Positions 22,396 through 30,081 of a stretch of DNA of 64,000 nucleotides are shown piece after piece. Made by a program: the position numbers and the translations under genes. The stretch spans positions 1,550,001 to 1,614,000 of the forward strand of contig CAWDHQ010000001.1 in the NCBI GenBank assembly GCA_963802215.1, written 5' to 3'. The notes beneath the pieces are model-generated. The model did no database searches. It had not been told where the DNA came from and worked only from the letters and a program-made list of their open reading frames with translations. This DNA is from SHZI01 sp963802215 (GTDB lineage: Bacteria; Pseudomonadota; Gammaproteobacteria; Steroidobacterales; GCA-2729495). How positions within the stretch are numbered: position 1 is the first letter of the stretch; each line of letters begins with the position of its first letter.

Positions 22396-23349
22396 TTACT
22401 TGCGCTTCTTCTTGCCGACGGAGCCGCCCACGGGCTGGCCGTGGAGCAGGCGCACCTGGGGCACGTCCGCGTAGTCGGGCGTCTCGAAGTCCGGCGGGCC
22501 GTGGGGGTGGTTGTGGCCGTCGGAGGCCACCCAGTCGTAGAGCTGCGGGCGCTTACGGTACAGGAAGGCGGCAGCCCTCATCTTGTTCTCGTCCGGGTTG
22601 GTCCACGGGTTGAAGTGGAAGTAGTTGAACAGCACGGAGTCGGTCCGGCCGAAGGCGATGGTGCCGTACTTGCAGCGGAACGAGCCGTGGTTGATGTACG
22701 GGGGCCGCCAGAAGTAACCGCCGGTGGGCAGCTCGCCGAACTGCATCATCCAGGACGTGCCCCAGATGTGGTACGACTCCTCGGCGCTGTCGTGGTAGGA
22801 GATGTTGTCCTGGGCGAACTGCGGCGTCATGCAGTAGAGGAAGCTGCAGGCCTCCGTGACCGGGTCGAAGTGCAGGATCTTGATCATGCAGCCCGACGCC
22901 ACGGAGGGCGAGACGATGCCGCCCGGGCCCCAGGGCCGGTCTTCATAGCTGTTGAAGGACTTGTGGGCGTCCAGCAGCGTCAGCTGGTGGTGGCTGCCCG
23001 ACTCGGCAAAGCTGGGCTCCGAGTCGTTGAACATGAGCAGCGCCTCGGCGCCCTGGGGCACCTCGATCGCGCCCACGGCAGCCCCGGCCGGGATGAAGGC
23101 GTAGTGGCCCTCCACCCAGGTCTCCTTGCCGACCTTGATCCTGCCATTGAGAACGAAGATCTCCATGTCGGAGTAGCTAAGGCCCGGCTTGCGCCTGAAG
23201 CCGCCGTCGAAACGGACCTTCAGGGTGCAGGCACCGGTGTCGGTGTCCAGGGACAGTACCTTGTACTGGCTGCCCTTGAAGCCATTCACCCCGAACTTCT
23301 TGTAGGGGGTGTCCAGCTCCACGTAGGGTTCGATATGTGGTCTTGCCAT
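22396..23349 (-). CDS. Cupin-fold protein (DUF4437-like)
   Basis: This 317-residue protein has two cupin-like halves. The first contains YSDMEIFVLNGRIKVGKETW and GHYAFIPAGAAVGAIEVPQG; the second contains YHDSAEESYHIWGTSWMMQF and GGYFWRPPYINHGSFRCKYG. His/Glu residues in both halves could bind a metal. The C-terminus is Lys/Arg-rich. The ATG at 23349 is set by GGAG 8 bases upstream. Such double cupins include dioxygenases and isomerases, but no reaction can be named. A small protein gene ends 16 bases upstream, and the NhaR-like regulator is divergent from that pair. Confidence 0.75.
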   Translation of the reverse strand: MARPHIEPYVELDTPYKKFGVNGFKGSQYKVLSLDTDTGACTLKVRFDGGFRRKPGLSYSDMEIFVLNGRIKVGKETWVEGHYAFIPAGAAVGAIEVPQGAEALLMFNDSEPSFAESGSHHQLTLLDAHKSFNSYEDRPWGPGGIVSPSVASGCMIKILHFDPVTEACSFLYCMTPQFAQDNISYHDSAEESYHIWGTSWMMQFGELPTGGYFWRPPYINHGSFRCKYGTIAFGRTDSVLFNYFHFNPWTNPDENKMRAAAFLYRKRPQLYDWVASDGHNHPHGPPDFETPDYADVPQVRLLHGQPVGGSVGKKKRK

Positions 23350-23365
23350 GTGACGTTCTCCGGGT

Positions 23366-23635
23366 TCAGTACACGACGCGGTCGGGGCGCTTCGGCTTCT
23401 TCGGCACCTCGGCCGGCTTGATGGCCCGGCGCTGGTCGCCGGTGACATTGAAGCCCTTGGTCTGGACGATCTCGAGGAATTCCCGGTACCAGCGCTCCCG
23501 CTGGGGAGCGAGGTCCTCGTTCATCTCTTTCTGGATGGCGGCGTGGCGCTTCTTCTGTTCCTCGATGTTCTCCTTGAGCCACGCCTTGGCGTCCGCCGGC
23601 CGCGCCGGCTTCTTGTCCTGCACTCTCCTGGCCAC
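23366..23635 (-). CDS. Small charged protein, co-transcribed with the cupin gene
   Basis: This 89-residue protein is rich in Lys, Arg and Glu and probably helical (KAWLKENIEEQKKRHAAIQK, RERWYREFLEIVQTKGFN). The GTG start at 23635 is supported by GGAGGG 7 bases upstream; the open frame runs further to 23758, into the divergent gene, and is rejected there. I do not recognise a family. The tight spacing to the cupin gene (16 bases) suggests a functional pair. Confidence 0.65.
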   Translation of the reverse strand: MARRVQDKKPARPADAKAWLKENIEEQKKRHAAIQKEMNEDLAPQRERWYREFLEIVQTKGFNVTGDQRRAIKPAEVPKKPKRPDRVVY

Positions 23636-23744
23636 TCGACAACCCTCCACAGATCCTAACCGGGCCCTCAGCCTAGCCTGTATCGAATAGCAGACAAGGC
23701 GTTTATTTCGCATATATACTTCGGTTTTCCCGAATATTTGCGCC

Positions 23745-24674
23745 ATGCGCCACCCCAACTACAGCCACCTGCTCTACTTCTGGACGACGGTCCGGGAGGG
23801 GGGCGTCGGCCGGGCCGCCGACAGCCTGCACATAACGCCCCAGACCATCAGCGGCCAGATCAAGCTGCTCGAGCGGAACCTGGGCGGAGCCCTCCTCCAG
23901 AAGCAGGGGCGCCGGGCCGTGCCCACCGAGCTCGGCCGCACTGTGTTCGAGTACGCCGACCGGTTGTTCACGGTGGGCCAGGAACTGGTGCGGGCCGTCG
24001 AGGGGGCAAATCCCCAGGAGCGCCGGACGGTGACCATCGGGGTATCGGACGTGGTGCCGAACCTCATCACGTGGCGGATCGTCGCGCCCCTCATGCAGGG
24101 CGACGACGCGTTCCGGGTGATCTGCCACACCGGCAGCCTCGGCACGCTGCTCGCAGAGCTCGTGGCCCGCAAGCTGGACCTCGTGGTGTCGCCGAGCGCC
24201 CTCCCCGCCGACGCCGGCCTCAAGGCCATCAGCCACCAGCTCGGCGAGTGCGACGTCACCTTCTTCGCGGCGCCGGCCCTCGCCCGTCGCCTGCGCAAGG
24301 GCTTCCCCCGGAGCCTCGACCAGGCGCCGTTCCTGCTTCCCACGCACCGCAGCACCAACCGCCGGGTGGTGGATGCCTGGTTCCTGGAACAGGGCATCAC
24401 CCCGCAGATCGCCGGCGAGTTCGACGACAGCGCGCTGGTGAAGTTCTTCGCCCAGGGCGGCGCCGGGGTCTTCCCCGCCCCGTCGGCCATCGAAGCCGAG
24501 ATCATGGGCCAGTACGACCTGCAGGTCGTGGGCCGCACCAGCAGCCTGCACGCGCGCTTCTACGTGCTCTCCATGGAGCAGCGGGTCCGGCACCCGGCGC
24601 TGATGGCCATCATCGAGGGCGCGCGCGCCGGGCTCTTCGCCGAGCAGGCCCGCAAGCCTCCGGCAACCGGCTAG
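23745..24674 (+). CDS. nhaR: NhaR-like LysR-family transcriptional regulator
   Basis: This 309-residue regulator opens with NYSHLLYFWTTVREGGVGRA and a winged helix (LHITPQTISGQIKLLERNLG), a match to NhaR rather than generic LysR proteins (TPQTISGQ is characteristic). The C-terminal part is the substrate-binding fold (VTIGVSDVVPNLITWRI, LVVSPSALPADAG). In E. coli NhaR senses Na+ and activates nhaA and pga. Here it is divergent from the cupin pair and 75 bases upstream of a voltage-gated ion channel, which may be a target. Confidence 0.85.
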   Translation: MRHPNYSHLLYFWTTVREGGVGRAADSLHITPQTISGQIKLLERNLGGALLQKQGRRAVPTELGRTVFEYADRLFTVGQELVRAVEGANPQERRTVTIGVSDVVPNLITWRIVAPLMQGDDAFRVICHTGSLGTLLAELVARKLDLVVSPSALPADAGLKAISHQLGECDVTFFAAPALARRLRKGFPRSLDQAPFLLPTHRSTNRRVVDAWFLEQGITPQIAGEFDDSALVKFFAQGGAGVFPAPSAIEAEIMGQYDLQVVGRTSSLHARFYVLSMEQRVRHPALMAIIEGARAGLFAEQARKPPATG

Positions 24675-24749
24675 CCGGGCCGCGGAACTTGTCCGGCGCC
24701 CCGCCCCTCCAAGCCTTGCCCCGTACTCACAGGTAGCCTGCCAATCCCC

Positions 24750-25574
24750 ATGACCGATCCCGCTGCAACTGCCGGCCGCAACGCCCGACTGCTGGCCCTC
24801 GTCGAATCGCCCGCCTTCCAGCGCTTCATCCTGATCGTGATCGTGGTGAACGCGGTCACCCTCGGGCTTGAGACCTGGCCTGCCGCAATGGCCGCGGCCG
24901 GCGGAGCCATCGTGACCCTCGACCGGATCGCCCTCGCGATCTTCACCATCGAGGTGACCCTGCGCCTGGTGGCCCACGGCCCGCGCTTCTTCCGGGACCC
25001 GTGGAGCGTGTTCGACTTCAGCGTGGTGGCGATCGCGTTCCTGCCGGCGGCCGAGGGCTTCGCCGTGCTGCGAACGCTGCGCGTCCTCCGCACCCTGCGC
25101 CTGATCTCCGCCGTCCCCCGCATGCGGCTCGTCGTGGAGGCGCTGCTGTCTGCCATTCCGGGCATCAGCTCGATCTTCGCCCTCCTGATGCTGGTGTTCT
25201 ACGTGTCCGCGGTCATGGCCACGAAGCTCTTCGGCGGACTCGAGCCTGAGTGGTTCGGCAGCATCGCCCGCAGCTTCTTCACACTGTTCCAGATCATGAC
25301 GCTCGAAGGCTGGGCCGATATCGCCCGGGAACTCATGGAGCCGGCGCCCTGGGCCTGGGCCTTCTTCGTGCCCTTCATCCTGGTGGTGACCTTCACGGTG
25401 CTGAACCTCTTCATCGCCGTGGTGGTCAGCGCCATGCAGTCCAGTCACGACGCGGAACTCGCGCGGGAGAACCAGGCAGCCCACGACGAGCGCGGCGCGA
25501 TCCTTGCCGAGATTCGCCAACTGCGTCACGAAATGCAGGCACTCCGGAGGCAAGGTACCGGGCCCCAGCTTTGA
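24750..25574 (+). CDS. Voltage-gated sodium/calcium channel (BacNav family)
   Basis: This 274-residue protein has one six-helix ion-channel repeat, the size of NaChBac-type homotetrameric channels. The S4 sensor is visible as VLRTLRVLRTLRLISAVPRM, with Arg every third residue. The pore helix and filter read FFTLFQIMTLEGWADI, so the filter is TLEGWAD instead of the TLESWAS/TLESWSM of sodium channels. S6 is FILVVTFTVLNLFIAVVVSA, followed by a C-terminal coiled coil (LAEIRQLRHEMQALRR) as in the family. Glycine at the fourth filter position and Asp at the seventh recall the prokaryotic calcium channel CavMr, so Ca2+ selectivity is possible. It lies between the NhaR-like gene and the PA2779-like gene. 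Confidence 0.88.
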   Translation: MTDPAATAGRNARLLALVESPAFQRFILIVIVVNAVTLGLETWPAAMAAAGGAIVTLDRIALAIFTIEVTLRLVAHGPRFFRDPWSVFDFSVVAIAFLPAAEGFAVLRTLRVLRTLRLISAVPRMRLVVEALLSAIPGISSIFALLMLVFYVSAVMATKLFGGLEPEWFGSIARSFFTLFQIMTLEGWADIARELMEPAPWAWAFFVPFILVVTFTVLNLFIAVVVSAMQSSHDAELARENQAAHDERGAILAEIRQLRHEMQALRRQGTGPQL

Positions 25575-25643
25575 TTGTTGCCCGGGAGCCAGGGCTATAC
25601 TTGCCGCCTGGGTTACTGGCTGTGCTTAAGGGAGCAAGTGAAA

Positions 25644-26021
25644 ATGGATTTTCGGCAAGTCGTCGCTGCGATCACCGCAGCGTGTTTCCTGGGGCTCGGT
25701 CTGCAGTCCACTGCAGCAGCCGGGGTCATCGGGACGCAGGACTACCTGGCCGCTGAAGCGCGCGCCGGGCACCTGGCAGAGATCAACGCGGCATTGAGCC
25801 GCGCAGACGTGCAGGCCCAGCTCGTGGCGCTCGGCGTCGATCCGTCCCACGCGGCAACCCGCGCCGCAGCCCTGTCCGACGCTGAGCTGGCCCAGGTCGC
25901 AGAGCAGATGCAGACCCTGCCCGCCGGTGGCGACAGCTTCTTCGCCGTGATCGGCATCGTCTTCGTCGTGCTGCTGATCCTCGAACTCACGGGTGTCACC
26001 GACATCTTCAAGAAGATCTAG
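25644..26021 (+). CDS. PA2779-family membrane protein
   Basis: This 125-residue protein has a signal peptide (ITAACFLGLGLQSTAAAG), a helical middle with SRADVQAQLVALGVDPSHAA and LSDAELAQVAEQMQTLPAGG, and a C-terminal membrane helix (FFAVIGIVFVVLLILELTG) ending in DIFKKI. This matches the PA2779 family, which is always next to a PA2778-type C39 peptidase, as here. GGAG lies 9 bases before the ATG. Its function is unknown; it is presumably a substrate or partner of the peptidase. Confidence 0.8.
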   Translation: MDFRQVVAAITAACFLGLGLQSTAAAGVIGTQDYLAAEARAGHLAEINAALSRADVQAQLVALGVDPSHAATRAAALSDAELAQVAEQMQTLPAGGDSFFAVIGIVFVVLLILELTGVTDIFKKI

Positions 26022-26031
26022 CCGGTTCGCC

Positions 26032-26988
26032 GTGCTGTCGGCCCGGGCCACCTTGCTGGCCCTGGCCGCTGCCACGGCACTCGCTGCCTGCACCAGCCTT
26101 GATCAGCGGGTTCCGGAGGATCCCGGCCGGGAGCTGACGGGAGTCCCGTTCTTTCCCCAGGAAATTCACCAGTGCGGCCCGGCGGCCCTCGCCACCGTGC
26201 TGGGCGCCACCGGCGTGAACGCCACGCCGGAGATGCTCGCGCCGCTCCTCTATATCCCGGGCCGTCGCGGCAGCCTCCAGGTGGAGATGCTGGCCGCCGC
26301 ACGGGGCCAGGGGCGAGTTCCCTACGTGCTCGGGCCCGGGTTCAGTGAGGTCCAGGCCGAGCTGGCCGCAGGCAACCCGGTCCTGGTGCTGCAGGACCTG
26401 GGGGCTCTCGGCATCCGCCGCTGGCATTTCGCCGTGGTGATCGGCCACGACCCGGAGCAGGACGTGGTGATCCTGCGATCCGGCACCCGGCGCCGGCACG
26501 TCGAGCGCCGCACGGACTTCCTCCGCACCTGGCAGCCCGGTGGCAACTGGGCCGCCGTCGTGACGCCCCCGGACGAGTCGCCGGCGACCGCCACGGGCGG
26601 CAGCTTCATCCGCGCCCTGGCCGACGCGGAGCGCAGTCTCACCCGTCCGGCCATCGAGGCGGGCCATGCGGCGGCGCTGGAGCGCTGGCCCGACGACCCG
26701 CTGGTGCTCCTGGCCAACGGCAATGACGCCTACGCAAACCACGAGCTGGCAGACGCGATCAGGCTCTACCGGCAACTGCTGGAGAAGGATCCCCGCAACC
26801 TGGCGGGCCGGAACAACCTGGCCAGCGCGCTGCTCGACGCCGGCTGCCCGCAGGCGGCCCTGGCGGAGGCGCGGATGGCCGCGGCGGAACTCGCCCCCGG
26901 CGCGCCGCTCGCGGCGCCGGTCCGGGACACGCTGGAAAAAGCCACCGCCGCGGCCGGCGGCGACGACTCACTCTGCAGAGCCGAATAG
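26032..26988 (+). CDS. PA2778-family C39 cysteine peptidase lipoprotein with TPR
   Basis: This 318-residue protein has a lipoprotein signal (LLALAAATALAAC). A C39-type domain follows, with catalytic Cys in EIHQCGPAALATVLG and His in RRWHFAVVIGHD, and the C-terminal half contains TPR-like helices (DAYANHELADAIRLYRQL, NLAGRNNLASALLDAGCP). This is the PA2778 family arrangement. GTG codons at 25993 or 26032 could both serve as start; neither has a clear ribosome site, and the first would overlap the PA2779-like gene. Its end overlaps the convergent hybrid kinase by 21 bases. No link to the amyloid-like operon is evident beyond sharing the peptidase family. Confidence 0.8.
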   Translation: MLSARATLLALAAATALAACTSLDQRVPEDPGRELTGVPFFPQEIHQCGPAALATVLGATGVNATPEMLAPLLYIPGRRGSLQVEMLAAARGQGRVPYVLGPGFSEVQAELAAGNPVLVLQDLGALGIRRWHFAVVIGHDPEQDVVILRSGTRRRHVERRTDFLRTWQPGGNWAAVVTPPDESPATATGGSFIRALADAERSLTRPAIEAGHAAALERWPDDPLVLLANGNDAYANHELADAIRLYRQLLEKDPRNLAGRNNLASALLDAGCPQAALAEARMAAAELAPGAPLAAPVRDTLEKATAAAGGDDSLCRAE

Positions 26989-28506
26989 ATCTTCCAGCCT
27001 GACGATCAGCTGTCGGGCATCGACCGGCTTGCGCAGCAGGGTGACCCGGGACACCGTCTCGATCCTCGCCAGCACCGGCGACGTGTCGCCACTCAGGATC
27101 ACGGCGGGGAGGTCCCGGCCCGCGATCTCGCGCATTTCCTCGAGCAACTCGAGACCGTTCTTGCCAGGACCGAGGTGGAAGTCGCTGACTACGACGTCGA
27201 TCTCGGCGCCGCGGTCCGCAAAAACCTCCATGGCTGCAGGAGCGGAGTCCGCTGTCCACGTCGGGTAACCCTCGAGCGACAGGACCAGGTCGAGTGCGCT
27301 GCGGACGGCGGCATCGTCCTCCACGATCAGGACCGCCGGCTTCGGCACGTCGGGCCGGGCCGCGGCGGGGCCGGGCCGGACTACGGCGGCATCGGGTGCC
27401 GCAATGAGATGCCTGGCGGGCACGTGCAGCACGAACGTCGTGCCCCGCCCGAGCTCTGACTCGACCTTCACCGTGTAGCCCAGCAGGCGTGAGATCTGCC
27501 GGACGATCGTCAGGCCGAGGCCAAAGCCGCGGGGCCGCGGCCCCCTGGTGTCCACCCGGTAGTACTCCTCGAAGACCCGGTCGAGCTCCGGGGCAGGAAT
27601 GCCGACCCCCGTATCGGCGACGCGAATGGCGATACTATCCGCATCCTGCCCGACACTTACCGACACGCCGCCCTCCCGGGTGTACTGGAGCGCGTTGTTG
27701 AGCAGGTTCTGCAGGATCTGGCGGAAAAGGATCCGATCCGTCCGGAGGCACAGCCTGGTGGGCGCGATCGTGAGCGCCAGCCGGCGCTCGGCGGCGACGG
27801 CCTCGAACTGCTGATGAAGGTCGGTGAGCACGTCCGCCACCGGCACCACCTCGAGATTCGGGCGGATGTTGCCGGACTCGAGCTTGGTGATGTCGAGCAG
27901 GGCGTTCAGCAGGTTCGCCATGGACTCCAGTGCGGCCTGCTGCCGGTGGATCAGGTCCAGCTCGCCGGGGCCGGCTAGCCGGCGCGCCAGGGCGGCATTC
28001 AGCAGCTGCAGCGTCTGCAACGGCTGGCGGAGGTCGTGGCTCGCCGTGGCCAGGAAACGGCTCTTGGCCTGATTGGCGCTGTCGGCTTCCGACCGCGCAG
28101 CACGCAACTCATCGGTCATGCGGCGGCGATCGGTGACGTCGCGGACTGCCGCGAGGACGTAGCTCACGCCACGCGAGTCGCCGTCCCTGTCCTCGATGGG
28201 CGCAAGCCGGATTTCCGCGGGAAACTCCGTGCCGTCCTTCCGGCACGCGGCGAGGGACACCAGCCGCGCCCCCATTTCGCGGGTGGCAGGGGCCGCGGCG
28301 AATCCCTCCCGGTACCTCTCGTGAATACCGCGGGACTGCCGGGGTACCAGCTGCTCGACGGTCTGCCCGATGAGCTCGGAAGCCGCGTAGCCGAAGAGCG
28401 CGACGGCGGCAGGATTCACGTACACGATCTGCCCACGCTGGTCCACCAGCAGGAGCGCGTCCGGCGAGTGGTAAACCATGTGCTCGGCGATCCCGCGGAT
28501 CGTCAT
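26968..28506 (-). CDS. PAS-containing hybrid histidine kinase with receiver domain
   Basis: This 512-residue kinase has an N-terminal PAS domain (YHSPDALLLVDQRGQIVYVN), a HisKA domain with H-box FLATASHDLRQPLQTLQLL, and a complete ATPase domain (N-box LLNNALQYTREGG, G1 VADTGVGIP, G2 GFGLGLTIVRQI). A C-terminal receiver follows, with acidic pocket VEDDAAV, a phosphoacceptor region VVSDFHLGPG and Lys in LLRKPV. No transmembrane segment is present, so it is cytoplasmic. The ATG at 28506 is preferred because it directly precedes the PAS fold; the frame extends to 28566. It is divergent from a degenerate kinase and a FixJ-like regulator at the edge of the cbb3 operon, so a role in oxygen or redox signalling is plausible. 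Confidence 0.85.
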   Translation of the reverse strand: MTIRGIAEHMVYHSPDALLLVDQRGQIVYVNPAAVALFGYAASELIGQTVEQLVPRQSRGIHERYREGFAAAPATREMGARLVSLAACRKDGTEFPAEIRLAPIEDRDGDSRGVSYVLAAVRDVTDRRRMTDELRAARSEADSANQAKSRFLATASHDLRQPLQTLQLLNAALARRLAGPGELDLIHRQQAALESMANLLNALLDITKLESGNIRPNLEVVPVADVLTDLHQQFEAVAAERRLALTIAPTRLCLRTDRILFRQILQNLLNNALQYTREGGVSVSVGQDADSIAIRVADTGVGIPAPELDRVFEEYYRVDTRGPRPRGFGLGLTIVRQISRLLGYTVKVESELGRGTTFVLHVPARHLIAAPDAAVVRPGPAAARPDVPKPAVLIVEDDAAVRSALDLVLSLEGYPTWTADSAPAAMEVFADRGAEIDVVVSDFHLGPGKNGLELLEEMREIAGRDLPAVILSGDTSPVLARIETVSRVTLLRKPVDARQLIVRLEDLFGSAE

Positions 28507-28623
28507 TCGGGTGCACCCCGCGGCAGCCAACGCCCTGGCGGCGGGACTGGAAGGGGAACCGGGCACCGTAGGGGGAAGCCCTTAGAGAGCGGCGGGCAGC
28601 ACCGGCTTAGGATCAACATCAGC

Positions 28624-29241
28624 ATGGGCACCCGTGATGATCAGCTGCACAAGGCAGGGACGCAAGCACCGGCCGGTACGCCCGCCATGCCGGCGGGCGT
28701 GGACCAGCATGTCCTGCGGGACCTGGCCGCGGGTTTTGCCCACGAACTCAACCAGCCCCTGGCCGCCATCGCGGCCTATGCCGACGGCGCGGCCACGCTC
28801 CTGCGCCGCGACGCGAGTCACGCTCCCCAGGCGCTGAATATCATCCAGGCGATCTCGGCCCAGGCACTCCGGGCGGGCAACCTGGTCCAGCAGCTCCGCG
28901 GGGCCGCCCGGGCCCTGCCCCAGAGCACGATTCCCCTGGATCCCAACGCCCTGGTCCGGACAGTCCAGCCGCTGCTCGAGTCCCTGGCCGCTCAGCAGGA
29001 GGTGCGCCTCCTGATCGAGTTGCGGACGCCGGCGCCGTCAGTGATGGGCGACGCGGACCGGCTCCAGGCCCTGCTGGTACTCCTCTTCGGCAGCGCCCTG
29101 GATACCGTCACCCAGTTGCCAGCGGACCAGCGAAAGGTCACGATCTCCACCGATGAGAGCGGCGGCCGCACCGTAGAACTGTCCGCCACCGAGCCACGGG
29201 GTATGCTCTTCCAGCTGCACCTGCCCCGCGCGGATACCTGA
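28624..29241 (+). CDS. FixL-like histidine kinase lacking the ATP-binding core
   Basis: This 205-residue protein has a textbook dimerisation/phosphoacceptor domain (AAGFAHELNQPLAAIAAYAD) of the FixL/DctB type. It then shows an incomplete catalytic domain: an N-box-like stretch (DRLQALLVLLFGSALDTV) lacks the key Asn, and the G1, F and G2 boxes are missing, with the sequence jumping from STDESGGRTVELSA to RGMLFQLHLP. About 60 residues of the normal fold are absent, without a frameshift. There is no sensor domain. It is followed 41 bases later by a FixJ-type regulator. It may act as a phosphotransfer or phosphatase partner driven by another kinase, or be a decaying gene. Confidence 0.75.
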   Translation: MGTRDDQLHKAGTQAPAGTPAMPAGVDQHVLRDLAAGFAHELNQPLAAIAAYADGAATLLRRDASHAPQALNIIQAISAQALRAGNLVQQLRGAARALPQSTIPLDPNALVRTVQPLLESLAAQQEVRLLIELRTPAPSVMGDADRLQALLVLLFGSALDTVTQLPADQRKVTISTDESGGRTVELSATEPRGMLFQLHLPRADT

Positions 29242-29282
29242 ACGACGGTGCCGGACAGCTGACCCGGGCGGCAAGTTGGCCA

Positions 29283-29966
29283 ATGGACGACCAGATCGAC
29301 GTGAACAGCACAGGAACAGTCACTACCGTCTTTGTGGTGGACGACGACGACGGCGTCCGGACCTCGCTCGGCATCCTTCTGGATTCCGCCGGCTACCGGG
29401 CCGTGCCCTTCGCATCCGCCACCGATTTCCTGTCCCAGTACGACCCCGCCCGGCCGGGCTGCCTTCTGCTGGACATGCGTATGCCCGGAATGACCGGCAT
29501 GGAGCTGATCCAGGAGCTCGCACGACGCGGCGGCTTCGTGCCCGTCATCTTCATTACGGGGCATGGCGACGTACCCATGGCCGTCGAGGCGATGAAGGCC
29601 GGCGCGTTCGATTTCCTGCAGAAGCCCTTCAGCCCCCGCGACCTGCTGGAGCGCATCGAGCGCGCGCTGGCCGCCGACACCGAAGCCCGCCAGGTCCTGT
29701 CCCGGACCGAGGAACTCCGCCAACGCTACACGACGCTGACGCCCCGCGAGAAGGAAGTGATGGCCCTCATCGTTGCCGGCCATGCGAACAAGGTGATTGC
29801 GATGGACCTGGGGCTGTCGGAGCGAACCGTCGAGATCCACCGGGCCCGGGTCATGGAGAAGATGGCTACCCGCTCCGTCGCCCACCTGGTACGGATGGCC
29901 CTGGAGCTCGAGAGCCCGGGTCATCATGCCCGGATTGCGGGTCCGGATCGTCCTCCAGCGGGCTGA
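29283..29966 (+). CDS. fixJ: FixJ-family response regulator
   Basis: This 227-residue regulator has a receiver domain (VFVVDDDDGVRTSLGILL, phosphoacceptor in CLLLDMRMPGMTGMEL, Lys in FDFLQKPFSPRDL) and a C-terminal LuxR-type helix-turn-helix (LTPREKEVMALIVAGHANKV, LSERTVEIHRARVMEKM). It belongs to the FixJ/TtrR/TodT group. The 3' end overlaps the convergent ccoS gene by about 100 bases. In rhizobia FixJ controls the fixNOQP and fixGHIS genes, the homologues of the adjacent cco operon, which makes control of this cluster the first hypothesis. Confidence 0.85.
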   Translation: MDDQIDVNSTGTVTTVFVVDDDDGVRTSLGILLDSAGYRAVPFASATDFLSQYDPARPGCLLLDMRMPGMTGMELIQELARRGGFVPVIFITGHGDVPMAVEAMKAGAFDFLQKPFSPRDLLERIERALAADTEARQVLSRTEELRQRYTTLTPREKEVMALIVAGHANKVIAMDLGLSERTVEIHRARVMEKMATRSVAHLVRMALELESPGHHARIAGPDRPPAG

Positions 29967-30081
29967 CGCTCGCGGCGTCGAGTTCCTCGAACTGGCCGGT
30001 GTTAACCGCCCAGAAAAATGCCCACACGGCCACCAGGCAGAGCACGAGGCCGAGCGGCACCAGCACGTAGAGGATCGTCAT
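29866..30081 (-). CDS. ccoS: cbb3-type oxidase assembly protein CcoS
   Basis: This 71-residue protein has a single membrane helix (TILYVLVPLGLVLCLVAVWA) followed by FFWAVNTGQFEELDAA, the CcoS/FixS signature. CcoS is needed for cofactor insertion into CcoN. The start overlaps the ccoI stop (ATGA). The tail overlaps the end of the convergent FixJ-like gene and is longer than usual. Confidence 0.9.
   Translation of the reverse strand: MTILYVLVPLGLVLCLVAVWAFFWAVNTGQFEELDAASVSPLEDDPDPQSGHDDPGSRAPGPSVPGGRRSG

Noticed and set aside
23703..25553. 616-residue minus-strand open frame rich in Gly, His, Glu, Arg
   Set aside because: Shadow frame of the NhaR-like and ion-channel genes; composition is that of antisense GC-rich DNA.
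6307..26988. Treating the two C39 proteins (6307-7059 and 26032-26988) as parts of one system
   Set aside because: They differ in architecture (signal-anchored alone versus lipoprotein with TPR) and in neighbours; the second belongs to the PA2778/PA2779 pair.
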